Below, piece after piece: positions 23,482-36,044 of a DNA stretch of 64,000 nucleotides. Below the pieces are notes generated by a model, which had not been told where the DNA came from, did no database searches, and saw only the letters and a list, made by a program, of their open reading frames with translations. Origin of the DNA: Phanerodontia chrysosporium (lineage: Eukaryota; Basidiomycota; Agaricomycetes; Polyporales; Phanerochaetaceae); assembly GCA_001910725.1 (NCBI GenBank), contig MJGA01000015.1:434001-498000 (forward strand). The letters are read 5' to 3'. Within the stretch, counting starts at the first letter, position 1. Each line of letters begins with the position of its first letter. The position numbers and the translations under genes were made by a program.

Positions 23482-24648
23482 TTACGCTGCACATTGTGCA
23501 ACCACATCATCCGTGAGGCTAGAGACGACTGTGAGGACGTCCAGAATCCCAGGGACAATGAACGGGGCCTGCCGTTCGCGTTGTATGTCCCCAAGAAGGC
23601 TCTTTAGACGTGAGCATTCTGCGACTGTAGCTGATAGAGACTGTTCTTGCTCTGCATAACGTTCCGCCTCCGCATTCAGTCTGGCACGCAGTGCAGTGAC
23701 TTCTTGCTCCAGCGAAGCCTTGGCAGCACGTGTCTCTGCTGCCATGCGCTGCTCTAATTTGTACGCCTTCGCCTGGCCCTCGAGAAGCTGCTCGACGCGG
23801 GTACGACCGACGGTTTCGATGTCGAGCATCTGCTCGACGCGCAACCGCTCGGACTTCTCGTCGTTGAGTTGCGCCTTCAGCAGTTTGGTGTGTGTGCGCT
23901 CCTCATTGAGTAGCTTCTCGACATGGACGCGTTGCTCGCGTTCATGTGTGACCGAGGCCTCGGCCTGCCGCCTCACGTCCTCGTAGTAGCTCGCAGCCTG
24001 CGTAGTCCAGAGCTGCGCTGCAGCGCACTGCTGTTCCACGAGAGCATGGGCCTGACGTAGGTTGGAAAGCTCCTTCTCTAGCTTTTCTTTCGCGGCCTTT
24101 TCTCTTTCGTACGCTTCTAGTGCTTCGATGCGGGCCTTTGATTCCTGCAGTAATTCCGCACGCAACTCTACAAATATATGAGCGGGAGGACACAGTGAGC
24201 ATCGAATGACTGACGTAATATGTGGGATTGAGGATCTTCTATGGTGAGCGTCGCAGCAGCTGTTTGCACACCAGCTTCCACCTTCTGAGCATGTCCTGCG
24301 ATTTCTTCGCCACGAGAAACTCTGATATCCAAAGTCAGGCGTCAGCGCAGATGGAGAGTAAGGATTGAGCGCACAAGCGGGATTTCCCTTCATGGCAGTC
24401 TTCCAGTGAACCTTTGTTAACTACCCATTCGCTTCGTTCGATGAGTGGCCGTACTCACCCCAGCGCGTACGCTTCCTCGAAAGAGAAGAGAGCAGAAGAG
24501 ACCCGTCTGGAGACGATAGCCTGTCCGTGCACAGAAGACTAGACGGATAGGTGACTGGCTGGCCAGTGGGTGTCTGAAAACAATGAGTGCCACCGACCTG
24601 CAGAGAACGTCACTCTACACGCACCCGTGGAGGAGTTAACAAAGCCAT
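23482..24648 (-). CDS. Coiled-coil protein of unknown function, 4 exons
   Basis: 298 aa; exons (complement) 24648-24625, 24538-24459, 24321-24215 and 24167-23482. The first exon is 24 nt (MALLTPPR). From residue about 70 to 270 it is an almost unbroken coiled coil with heptads (LRAELLQESKARIEALEAYE, KLLNEERTHTKLLKAQLNDE), and it ends RQAPFIVPGILDVLTVVSSLTDDVV. That tail parallels the C-terminus of the plus-strand gene at 16.5-18.7 kb (basic coiled coil, then P-x-V-V/I-P-x-h-h-D-h-h). No signal peptide or membrane segment. The simple open frame from 24393 skips the true 5' exons and reads through introns. Function unknown; a cytoskeletal or scaffold role is only a guess. Confidence 0.75.
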
Positions 24649-25088
24649 GGTCGCTAAAACAGACCGGAAAACCCTCCGTATCAGTACAAATGACGCTGCG
24701 AGGTCAGATAAAGGACGACTGTGTGGAGGTAGCTGAACAAGAAAAAGTGTAGCGCACAAGAGGTGTGGCAAACTTCATCATGACCCGTACAGGTCGATCC
24801 GCGGGTCAGCTAGGTGAAGACGTAACAAGAATGCGGTTATACACATGAAGCCGAGGTCATATACCACATGGCATCGTAGCCTTGATTCCAACGTTCCACA
24901 GCTTTCTCTCGGTTAGCGGGAGAGCGAGAACGGAGCTCGCATCCGCGCTGGGCGAAGGACGCGGATGTCTCGCGTGGTTGACCCTCTAGACGCCCATTAA
25001 CGTTGAACGCCACGAGCCCCGGTCAGCCTTTCTCTCTTGCACACTCAGTATCATCTCTGGAGACTTACTGCACATCTTCCGACCACGG
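24649..25088. promoter_or_regulatory. Divergent promoter between coiled-coil gene and GLE1, with two inverted repeats
   Basis: A 440 bp head-to-head spacer. It contains TGACCCG...CGGGTCA (24781-24808, 7-nt arms) and CATCCGCG...CGCGGATG (24940-24967, 8-nt arms). Such arms could bind dimeric zinc-cluster factors, but no specific regulator is implied. No TATA box is seen for GLE1. Confidence 0.5.
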
Positions 25089-27137
25089 ATGAAGTTTACC
25101 GTACCACGCTCTCCTTCTCCCTCTCCCTCACGAAGGTGAGTATGCGTAGTGGAGTGACCTGAGTAGGCCTCATGTTGCGTTTAGTCGGCAAAGAAGGCCA
25201 TCGCAGCCTCTGCGGCGGTCAACATTCGGTGTCCCGTCGGACTCGTCAGATGAAGAATCAGATCTTTCAGATACAGAGTCCTCTGTGACCGCATCCTCTG
25301 ACGAACTTACACTCGCACCGCAAGCGAAGGAAGTCAAGCCACAGCTGTTGAGTGAGCCCGTACCTCGCGCGCCCTCGTGAATTGACGCGTGCCTACCAGC
25401 CGGCCGAACAGAAGCGGTCGTTCTTCGCGAGATGTGGACGAGATTGAGACAATGGTCGCCTCTATAAGGCTGCACGCGACGCACCACGACGCGTACGAGG
25501 AGTGGGAGCAGCAGACACGGAAGGATGCATTCGTGAGTCGCTCCTGTCTACATCTAAGCTCAAACTTTGATTTGTATCAAGATTTCCGCACGCCATGAAC
25601 AAGCAGAGTTGAGAGCTAAGCAGAAGGAAACCCATGCACGTCTCTGCCAGGAGAGCGAGAGGCAGCGGCTTGCCCAGCATCAACAGCAGCTAGCTGACGT
25701 GCAGGCTCGTCTCAAGTCGTTCAACTCCCAGTTGCAGAAGCATGAAGCACAAATACGCGACATGTGGAAGCAGCGTGACAGGGAAATGTGGGATCGCGTC
25801 GAGAAGGCCATTAAGCTTGAGGAAGACAAGGTCAAAGCACGGCTGGAGGCAGAGCGCAAGGCCCGGGAGGAGGAGGAGCGTAGGCGCAAGGAGGCGGAGG
25901 AGAAGGCACGTCTTGAGCGTGAACGCCAGCAGCAGGAGGCAGAGAAGAAGCGCAGGGAGGAGGAGGAAAAGCGGCAGCAGGACGAACGTGAGGCGCAACA
26001 GAAGCAACAGGAGGCTGAATTGGCGAAGCAGAAGGAACAACAAGAGCAAGCGGAAGCCCAAACACGACAGCAGATCGGTATGACGACAGCCAAAGAGGAT
26101 TGGACGAAAGCTCGGGACCTCCTTGGAGTTAGTAGTCTCTTCCTCGCGGTCTCTTCACTCTAACCTCTTCTTCAGAAACTGAAGAACAAAGTAATGCGTC
26201 CTGTGAAGGCGAATCCCCAACTCAAGCCTTTGCTCAATGCAGGCCGAAGGGGAGTTACACCGAAAATAGGTCAATTGACGAACGATGCGGATTCTATTAT
26301 GCGGATTGTAGGTCATTCAGATGCGCTAAACGAACACAACTCATGCGTCACAGACCCAACAAGTGATCCAAGTCATAAATCCGCCTCCACCGAACCTCAA
26401 CCAAGGTGACGACCGGAAGCAAGTCTATCTTGCTACGCTATCTGCACTAGCGAAGGCCATTCTGCTGCAGGCAGAGACGGAAGTCACAGCAGAGAAACGC
26501 AGTGCTCTGCCTTTAGGCCAAGTGACCGCGAACTTCCTGATACACCTCGAGCGGTTCCCAAACATCTTCTGGGCGAAGCTCTGTCAACGCACAGGCGCAT
26601 GGGCGATCCCGTTTGTCGTCCCAGACAAGGATATTGACGGCACGCCCTTCGATGCAGAGGGCCGCGCAAAGGCACTGGGATACCGCAACAAGGACGAGCC
26701 TCTCGCGGAACACATGCAGCGCGTGTCGGGATTGATGCGCGTGTACTTCACCATCATCGCTGCGAGCACGCAGTTGGCGCAGCCCATCGACCACCGCTTC
26801 CGGTTACAGCGGTACTGGCAGTACTTCGCTCGCATGCTCTCGCAGCCGCCGCTGCTCGACAGCCCTGTTGCGGCAGAAATCCTCTATGGTACGTCCTTCA
26901 TCGTCTTGCGCGTGTGTGGCTACTGATGCCTTTGGTGCAGTTGCGCTTGACGTCTTTGGCACGAAGGCGCGAGAGATCTGGGGTGTGCAGTGGGTCAAGG
27001 TGCTTGAGGTCCTCTACGAAGGTGCCACAGAAGGCATCAACGGTCAGAAGGGCAGGCTCCTCGGCGGTAACAGCGCGGAAGGCACTGCTGCCCGTGTCCG
27101 CGTCCAGCTTGAGATCGAGAGGATCATGAGCGCATGA
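25089..27137 (+). CDS. GLE1: mRNA export factor GLE1, 7 exons
   Basis: Nucleoporin-associated factor that, with inositol hexakisphosphate, activates the DEAD-box ATPase Dbp5 on the cytoplasmic face of the nuclear pore during mRNA export. Exons 25089-25135, 25185-about 25376, 25400-25532, 25582-26127, 26176-26307, 26354-26888, 26941-27137. Residues about 15-80 are acidic and disordered, residues about 90-300 are a long charged coiled coil (EEERRRKEAEEKARLERERQ), and the C-terminal half is the GLE1 alpha-helical domain (NFLIHLERFPNIFWAKLCQRTG, AEHMQRVSGLMRVYF, HRFRLQRYWQYFARML). The junction near 25377 is odd: either a 23-nt intron GTGAAT...CCAG (593 aa) or a 53-nt intron with donor GTTGAG (583 aa). 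Expression and function are expected to be constitutive. Confidence 0.92.
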
Positions 27138-27280
27138 AAGTCATTTTCCGCTGCTCTTGCTTATTTACTGTCAATTCTGCCTGTTTCTGGTCTACATCTT
27201 CTGTTCATTTGCTGTACATTTATCCTTTGCGTATACACTATGTATTTTTACAGTGATGCTCATATACTCGGTACCCAGAC

Positions 27281-28626
27281 TCAAATGAGGTCAATGCCCA
27301 TATAGCTGCAAGCACCGAGGACGGCGGCGCCGACGAGCCCGAGCCCGATGGCGCGTGTGACGAAGGTACGCACTGTGAAGCGACGGGCACCGAAGCTGCC
27401 TGCATTGTCGATGGCAGAAATATCTTCGTCGGTCAGCTCTGTCGCGATGGTGAGTATCCGCTCCGCTCTATATCAGGGCATGTCTACGCACTGAGGTCGC
27501 CCGCGTCCAGGTAGCGTTCCAGGCGGTCCTTCTTCGTGCTAGACCTGTGGGGTTGTTAGTATCGACTAGCACAACACACGCTGGGACGTACGTGACGACG
27601 ACAACGCCCTTGGACTTGGCCCAGGCGAGCAAGACCTGCTCCGCCGCTACGTTCTCGCGCTTCGCAATCTTGTTCACGGGCGCGTCCACCGGACCGCCGG
27701 GCTGGTGGGTCAGGGGCTGACACTCGCTAGTCAGCGTGTGCATACGCAAAGTAAAACAGGAAGGCGAACATGAGCACGCTATACGCCTCGACGGCGATGC
27801 CATTCTTCTGGCAGAAGGCAACGAGCGGCGCCTGGCGCGCCCAAACATACGGGTGCAGCAAGATCTGGTTCGCCGCGGGCTTGACCTTGGCGTGCGCGAG
27901 CAGCGTCTCGAGGTGCGTGATCTCGAAGTTGCTCACGCCGATGCTCCTGTGGGGCGGTCAGTTCCATTTTCGCGTGGGAGCGGGCCGCGTGCGCACTTCG
28001 TGAAGCCGTCAGACTTGAGCTTCTCCATCTGCGCCCACGCGGTGGGGATGTCTGGGGTCGCCAGGCGTGGGTGGTGGATCAGGTAGAGGTCAACGTGGTT
28101 CACGCCGAGCTGGGGTAATTCGTTAATGGGGGTGGAGAGCATGCTCTTGGGTCGCGACTTACATTCCTCAGGCTGTTGTGAATGGACGTGTCAATGTCAA
28201 GTCCATCGCGTCCGGAGTACTTGGTGGTGATATAGACATCGTCTCGCTTGAGGCCGCTGTCCCTCAGCGCGGCACCAGCCTCGAGCTCGTTGCCATAGGC
28301 TTGAGCGGTGTCTGCAAAGTCACCCTCAACTTTCAGTAGTCCTGCCGCATGGTATGGAGACACGCACCGATGTGGTTGAAGCCGACGTCGAGGGCCTGGT
28401 CAACATGGTCTATCGTCTGCTGGCCATTTCCCAGCGTCCAAGTGCCGTACGCAATGGACGGGATCTTAGTGCCTGTTGCTGTGTTAGTGCCTCAGAACCC
28501 TAAGCAGTTTGTCCCGTTACCGTCATTCAGAGTGATAGAGTCCCAACCCATGGCTGCAGCGACGATGGTGGTGTTTGACAAGAGGAGCACGGTGGCGAAC
28601 ACGCTGGCGAAGGTGATTTGCATCAT
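27281..28626 (-). CDS. Aldo-keto reductase with signal peptide and C-terminal anchor, 8 exons
   Basis: 325 aa NAD(P)H-dependent oxidoreductase of the AKR fold. Exons (complement) 28626-28521, 28472-28368, 28311-28163, 28109-27997, 27946-27778, 27716-27592, 27544-27492, 27438-27281; phases close. The catalytic tetrad is present: Asp and Tyr in DTAQAYGNE, Lys in YITTKYSG, His in LYLIHHP. SIGVSNFE and AYSPL, typical of the family, also occur. Unusually, the protein begins with a hydrophobic MMQITFASVFATVLLLSNTTIVAAA that looks like a signal peptide or anchor, and ends with a hydrophobic helix (AIGLGLVGAAVLGACSYMGIDLI). Most AKRs are soluble and cytosolic, so this one may face the ER lumen or be membrane-tethered. 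Substrate unknown. Confidence 0.88.
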
Positions 28627-29824
28627 TCGCGACGTGCGAACGCATGAGGCATGATAGTGCCATATAGGAACGCGCCGTGCGAGTCCATGAGGGTCGCTGC
28701 GCGGAAGCAAAGCGTCATGCTCCCCTGAAACGCGGCACGCGCACTGCCGATGCGAACCGTTCGCACCACGGTCGCATGCAGTTAACTACATAAGGTACAT
28801 TTGGCATTGCAGAGTATAGTTTCGTTGTCAAGCCACGCACAGAAGTACCCAGACTAAGCACAAGAATCAGTTTTGTATAGTGGAATCGGCCGTTGACAGC
28901 GGTCAGAGGGGAACGAGCATTGCTTATGTACCTTGTTCATGGGAAACTTCTATCAGGAGGCCGCTCTTTCGTATCTTTGTTACGAGATGACCTCATTGTG
29001 CGAGTGAAGACTTTGCTAGTCCCTAGTCGGCCTTGGAAGAAGAGGCTCATGATATGGATAGTTCCTCACCGAGGAACAGAGTTTGTCGAACATTCCGAAC
29101 ACTAGCCATTATTAAGTCGAACTGCGACTGGTTTCTTCTGTAGTGGGACTGGCCGAGTGACATACGCACACAATGAATCCTCTCGTGCGATAGACGTACC
29201 TGAGCAATTCCGTGAGGCAGCCCTCGGCAAGATGTGCCGCTACCGCGCGGGCTCTTGACTACCTCTAGTCTCAAGTCCTGAGTGCTGATATCTATAGCAC
29301 TCAGAGAGGCAGCAATTTCTGAATTTTGGATAGGCCTTCTTGCAAGACGGCACGGCCCGTATTGGAGCGCCATCTTGTGCAAATGACATGCGGGTTCAGC
29401 CTCCGAAAGCCACCGCCGGGATCGGAGCCATCGTTCGAGGCGCAGCAGGGCACGCCCCAGAGCTCTGGGTAGGTCTGCGGAGATGTCGGATGGTAGCGGA
29501 GCTCGGCGTCGCAGTCGGTGCGTAACCTGCGTGAGGTGAAGGGGCTGAGGTAGCCTGAGGCCGGAGGGCTGTGCGTAGCGCCCATTGGCCGTGTTTGGTC
29601 ATTGTGATGCCGCGACGCACTGCGGGAACCTTCCCCTCACGACTTGCCCCTCCTCCACGACCGTCCCTGTAGACTTTTACGCGCAGGTTCCGCACAACCC
29701 AAACGACTTGTTAAGCTCGTTCTTACGGTGAGCACCCCAGAGTGGGCCCTCTCGTCGCGCGAAGACCAAGGCTGACAGTATCCCCCGCTTGTGGCGACCT
29801 CAACCAGAATCACACGCTCTCGTC
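28627..29824. other. Divergent intergenic region
   Basis: About 1.2 kb between AKR (-) and R-SNARE (+). I found no exon chain. Parts probably serve as promoters and leaders. Confidence 0.45.
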
Positions 29825-30416
29825 ATGTTCGTCCCACTTCGTTTTGCTTTCGCTTAAGGCCGCAATTCTAACTGGGCGCTGTCCCCTCCGTGTCGCGCTG
29901 CTAGGTCTGAACCGTACGACCCCTACCTTCCTCGCAATGGCTCGTCCTCCGGCGCGGGTCCCGCCGCAGGCAACTCCAAGACCGCCGCTATTCAGCAGCA
30001 GATTGATGACACTGTCGGCATCATGAGGGAGAACATTACCAAAGTCGCTGAGAGAGGAGAGCGACTGGACCAGCTGCAAGATAAGACGGACAACCTTGCC
30101 GTTTCAGCGCAGGGCTTCCGCCGGGGGCTAACCGAGTACGCAAGGTACGTCCGTTCAACAAGGGTTCACGTACGTTCCTGAGCTGACTTCTTTCTTTTGC
30201 AGAACATGTGGTGAGTTTGACTCTCTGTCAAAGAGTGTTAGATTACTGAAAGGCTCTCTGATAAGGTGGAAAGACATGAAGGTATGTACCCCAACGCTCT
30301 TGTCCCCTCCAACGATCTGACCTTGACCCTACCAGATGCGGCTCATCATTGGCCTTGCCATTGCCATCATCATCGTGATCATCGTCGTCTCCATCGTGAA
30401 GGCAACACACCACTGA
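29825..30416 (+). CDS. SNC1: Synaptobrevin-type R-SNARE (SNC1/2-like), 5 exons, one-base frameshift
   Basis: Vesicle SNARE for fusion of secretory vesicles with the plasma membrane. Exon 2 (29905-30144) reads [12 protein letters not shown], a disordered linker, then the R-SNARE motif ([32 protein letters not shown], arginine layer in AER). At 30123-30127 the sequence has GGGGG where GGGGGG is needed to read FRRGANRVRK. An 8-nt microexon (30203-30210) and a 16-nt exon (30266-30281) supply NMWWKDMK, and exon 5 (30336-30416) a tail anchor of 20 aliphatic residues ending KATHH. With one base added, and a start codon split AT|G by an intron from 29827, all phases close at 115 aa. The split start is the least certain part. 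Identity is firm. Confidence 0.88.
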
Positions 30417-30786
30417 AATCGAGACATGCCCCTTACTCCGAGAAGCCTCCTTACCGCCCCCGATATCCCTCAGCCCTGGTCGTGTTCTCGTTCTTGCCTG
30501 ACTGTATCTATGCGCATACTATTATAATCTCCCTCGGAATAACGGACCTTTGTCTTTAAGGAGATCTTCATTTTTTGTACAACATGAAACAGTCTGGAAA
30601 ATGAGAATGCGCTTGCGATGGGCAATCGTTGTACTCGGTCCATGTAAGTGCGCGGCGCTGCGGCAAACACGTCACTATAGCGGCAAGCGCTTGATGTTGA
30701 AGCGGTCGTAACGTTTTGAGTACGACGTTTGCTTCCACTAAGCCTCTTCCATGCGAGTAATACTTTGACTAGCAGCACGAGGCAGG
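30417..30786. other. Intergenic, SNARE 3' end and next promoter
   Basis: About 370 bp; no coding signal seen beyond the flanking genes. Confidence 0.5.
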
Positions 30787-31210
30787 ATGTCTACTGAGCC
30801 TCCCATAGATTCTGGCAATGGGGGCAGCGTTGCATCACAAGGAAAATATACAGGATACCATCCGTACGTGTTTGACGGGCTCAGCTTTGGGGATTCGACT
30901 TAACCAGAACAGAGTGATCCTTTCGGCAGAACCACCTAGTCTCACCACGGGTTACACGATACTAGTGTTTTCTGTGATATTCCTGGTTGTGGGGAGCTAC
31001 GCAACACTGTTCAGTGCCTTCTGGCCGAACACGGGCATCAAGGTGACTCGGGATACTCCTGGCAATGTCTGTACGCTGACTCGTATCCAGGTGTTGGATG
31101 TGCTGGCGGCCGACACGCACTACAAATACTTTGTGCTGTTGTTGATACCGACCACAGCGTACTTTGTTATTGCAAACTGGGTTGGCTGGCAATATTATCG
31201 AAATTCTTGA
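30787..31210 (+). CDS. PIG-Y-like subunit of the GPI-GlcNAc transferase, 3 exons
   Basis: 99 aa; exons 30787-30863, 30940-31042 and 31091-31210, with introns GTACGT...CTAG (76 nt) and GTGACT...CCAG (48 nt). After a hydrophilic N-terminus (MSTEPPIDSGNGG...GKYTGYHP) come two transmembrane helices (TILVFSVIFLVVGSYATLF and YFVLLLIPTTAYFVIANWVG), with a short loop, ending in WQYYRNS. The size, two-helix plan and C-terminal W-x-x-Y/F-R-x-S/N match PIG-Y, a small subunit of the ER complex that starts GPI-anchor synthesis. Similarity is weak in this family, so this is a moderate call; a generic small ER membrane protein is the alternative. A 130-aa open frame starting at 30818 reads through the intron in another frame. 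Confidence 0.6.
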
Positions 31211-31341
31211 CAGGGAGTCGTGAGACAGGTCAACTCTATCTTGGTGTCAGGCCCAAGCCATATGGCGAAGCTTTCCCATACCGGCGATACGCTATTCCAT
31301 TACAATACATCTCTCGGTAATTGAAGTATTCATGTCCTGCA

Positions 31342-32531
31342 TCATGCGCGGTACCCAACCCGGGTACTCGCCAGCCAGAACTCACTCCCGCCTTCTTCAC
31401 ACCATCCGAGAGGGCCGAGATCGCATTCCGCACAGGAAAGCAGCTTCAGCTTCTTGCCATCTGATACACCGACGTTAGGCGAGACGGAGTACGGAGAAGT
31501 GTGTGGTGCGCACCAGACTCCCTGAGAATCGTCTTCGAGAACCCGATGTTCTCAAAAGCCATGGCATTTGGCGTGATGCGCCACCACTTCAGGGTCGCAG
31601 GAGGAGCTGGCAGGGGCTCAAGGGCGCTCTGAGAGCTAACAGGCTCCAGCTGCAAGCTTTCGCGTTCCACTTGAGAGGCCACGCCGTTCTTGAGGATGAT
31701 ACTACCGCACCCAGGGCGGGGACATAAGAGGTCGACTTTGTTCGTGAGTGCCGATGACGATGACGATTGCTCGACGACATCGTTGATGCCGCCAGGGTAG
31801 GACCCGAGAAGCTGTGCCGTGGGCGGCTTGCGCGTCGAGGAACGCTGCAAAGCCTCCCACAGCCCGGCCGGGATCGCCTGAGGTTGCTGCTGCTGGGAGG
31901 CAGTCGGCGACGCCAGAGTTTTGCGCATCTCATACCACGGCAGCGCACCGTGCACGACCGCGCTGCGGCCGAGCCACTCGAAGCCCGCCTTCTCGTACAG
32001 ACTGCGCATGTCCTCGTGTGTGATGAGGAGGACGCGCTCGAACTGCGCGCCATCCTGTCGCGCCCGCTCGAGACGCGCGACGTACTCCTTGAGCAGCCCG
32101 AGCGCGATGCCCTTGCGGCGGTGCGCAGGCGCGACGCAAACCGCGTGCACGCAGACGGATGTGCCGGCAGGGTCGTGGACGCTCATCGACTCGTGGGTGA
32201 GCGTTGGCGACGAAGACAGCGTGGAGCACACGTAGCCAATCAAAACGCGCTTGTTGTCGGAGACATCGTATGCTCCCAAGAAGAGGTCCGGAGCTTGGGC
32301 TTGACGGTAGCTATGGCAGGGGGAATATGTCTTCGATGCCAGAAGGAAAGGGGGAACACGACTTACAGGAACTTCTCAAGCGTGGCCGCTTCGTCTTGGG
32401 GAAAACCTGGTGGCTTAGGCTGTCAATAGGTGTCGCAGGTGATGTCTCAAGTACTTACTCGCGATCTCTATCGCATGGGCATCTGGAACTTCAGACGCCT
32501 TTACGAGATCGTACACTATCTGTAGAGTCAT
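31342..32531 (-). CDS. GNAT acetyltransferase fused to an Mss4/DSS4-like domain, 4 exons
   Basis: 342 aa; exons (complement) 32531-32459, 32406-32367, 32310-31514, 31460-31342, all phases closing. Residues 1-170 are a GNAT domain of the AANAT-like type: SFPQDEAATLEKF, LGAYDVSDNKRVLIGYV, VCVAPAHRRKGIALGLLKEYV (acetyl-CoA loop R-x-x-G-x-A) and LYEKAGFEWLG. After a Gln/Ser-rich linker, the C-terminal 130 residues match Mss4/DSS4: LLCPRPGCGSIILK with a zinc-binding CPxxxC-type pair, WWRITPNAMAFENIGFSK, then LKLLSCAECDLGPLGWCEEG with the second Cys pair. Mss4 proteins bind nucleotide-free Rab GTPases as weak exchange factors or chaperones. The two activities in one chain suggest a link between amine acetylation and vesicle traffic, but that is inference. 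The junction lies inside exon 3 with no intron. Confidence 0.85.
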
Positions 32532-33318
32532 TTTCTGGCTCTACACGCGAGATCCATGGTAAGATACGGGTCATCGAGGCTGTAACAAGCGTTCTCACCT
32601 ATTCGATTGGCGGTGACTGTCCGGGTTGGTATCGGGAGCCAATCGCAAGGATGAGTGCGCTTCAAAATTGGAAGGTGCACGTGGCGCATGCCGGGGTCGA
32701 ATCAGCTCGCTGCCCTGGGCCGGGCTGAAGCTGGAAGTCACCCACCACGACACAGGTCATTTGACTTTCCCATAATCTCCATGAGACCGTCGGCGTAGAC
32801 GAGCACGCGCATTTCGATCTGAAGGTGAACCTTGTCTAGGAGCCCGTCAGAAAGCTCGCACACGGACGTCGTCAGCGACCGCCGGAGTGCAGATACGTAA
32901 CCACCGAACTCTTTCTCGACTCACTCGCCGCTGTGCTTGTCCTCCATCCTGCACGGTCTTGGATCGGACTCGGAGCCGTTGCACCAAACCGCCGGATCCA
33001 TCAGACCGACAGTGTATAAATCGAGTTGTGCCCCAGGAACAACCATCCCGTTCTCGAAGCTCGCTTCCGCATCGACCAGTTTCTGCACGGCCTCTTGCAC
33101 CCCAAAGCCAATCCTTGTAAGTCTGCAAAGCACATGCCATTCGTGGCTGTCGCAACAGAGCGATGGAATCAACCCTCTGATAAGATCACACAGAGGGCCA
33201 TTATAAATCCCCTGCACTCTCACAGTTACCGTCTCAGCAACCCTCCCGGCGCCGTGTCCGCGTCATCCTGAACAGGTCCTTCCAGCCCACACGCCTGCCG
33301 TAGCCAGCAAAAGACATT
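32532..33318. promoter_or_regulatory. Divergent promoter region with TATA box for the AGC kinase
   Basis: About 0.8 kb. TATAAAT at 33202-33208 lies about 115 nt before the kinase ATG. No exon chain is supported here. Confidence 0.5.
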
Positions 33319-35453
<2,135 letters not shown>

Positions 35454-36044
35454 AGCAATCCATGACTTTGCGGAGCATCGGTGCACGCATCGGACAACTA
35501 GACTCCCCTCTCGCTACCTCCTGTGCTTGACTCAAAACCTGTTCTTGACTTTCCTCGATCCGGAATCGCGACTGTCTTTCGTTTGTTCCTCCGGCGCCCA
35601 GTCTCGGCAGTTCTACTTCTTGTATTTATATAACGAACTGGGGCCTCGCCGATGTTATATATGTACGAGCATACTCTTTCCCGGCATCTGACCTATAGCG
35701 CTAGCATCGATGCAACCAGCACCAAGGACACTTTCCGTCTCCAATCGTGTAGCATTCCCTCATTGTCTTCCAATTTCGGCTAAAATTAGCTAAGCATGCT
35801 GATGTATGTACACTCTCGTATGCTTGTACAACGTCCACAATGCATTGTATATCAACAGAATACGAGTCTTCAGGTTTATGTCGTGGCACAGTCGGACAGT
35901 AGGAGTCGGGAGTCGGGACCTCGAGCGCCGCGCTGCGCGCTGGCGCCAACGATTTTAGGTTTAGCGCCCACTCGTTCGCGCGGCACAATTTCGCGGGCTC
36001 GCATTCGATTGGCTCGCGCTCTCTTTCTCTTTCGTACAGACTCT
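35454..36044. other. Intergenic, kinase 3' end and NOP4 promoter
   Basis: About 0.6 kb, no exon chain. Near 35920-36030 it becomes GC-rich, as expected for a housekeeping promoter. Confidence 0.5.

Noticed and set aside
25740..26100. Cys/Leu-rich minus-strand open frames
   Set aside because: They are the antisense of the Glu/Lys-rich coiled coil of GLE1, which always yields Leu/Ser/Cys-rich shadows.
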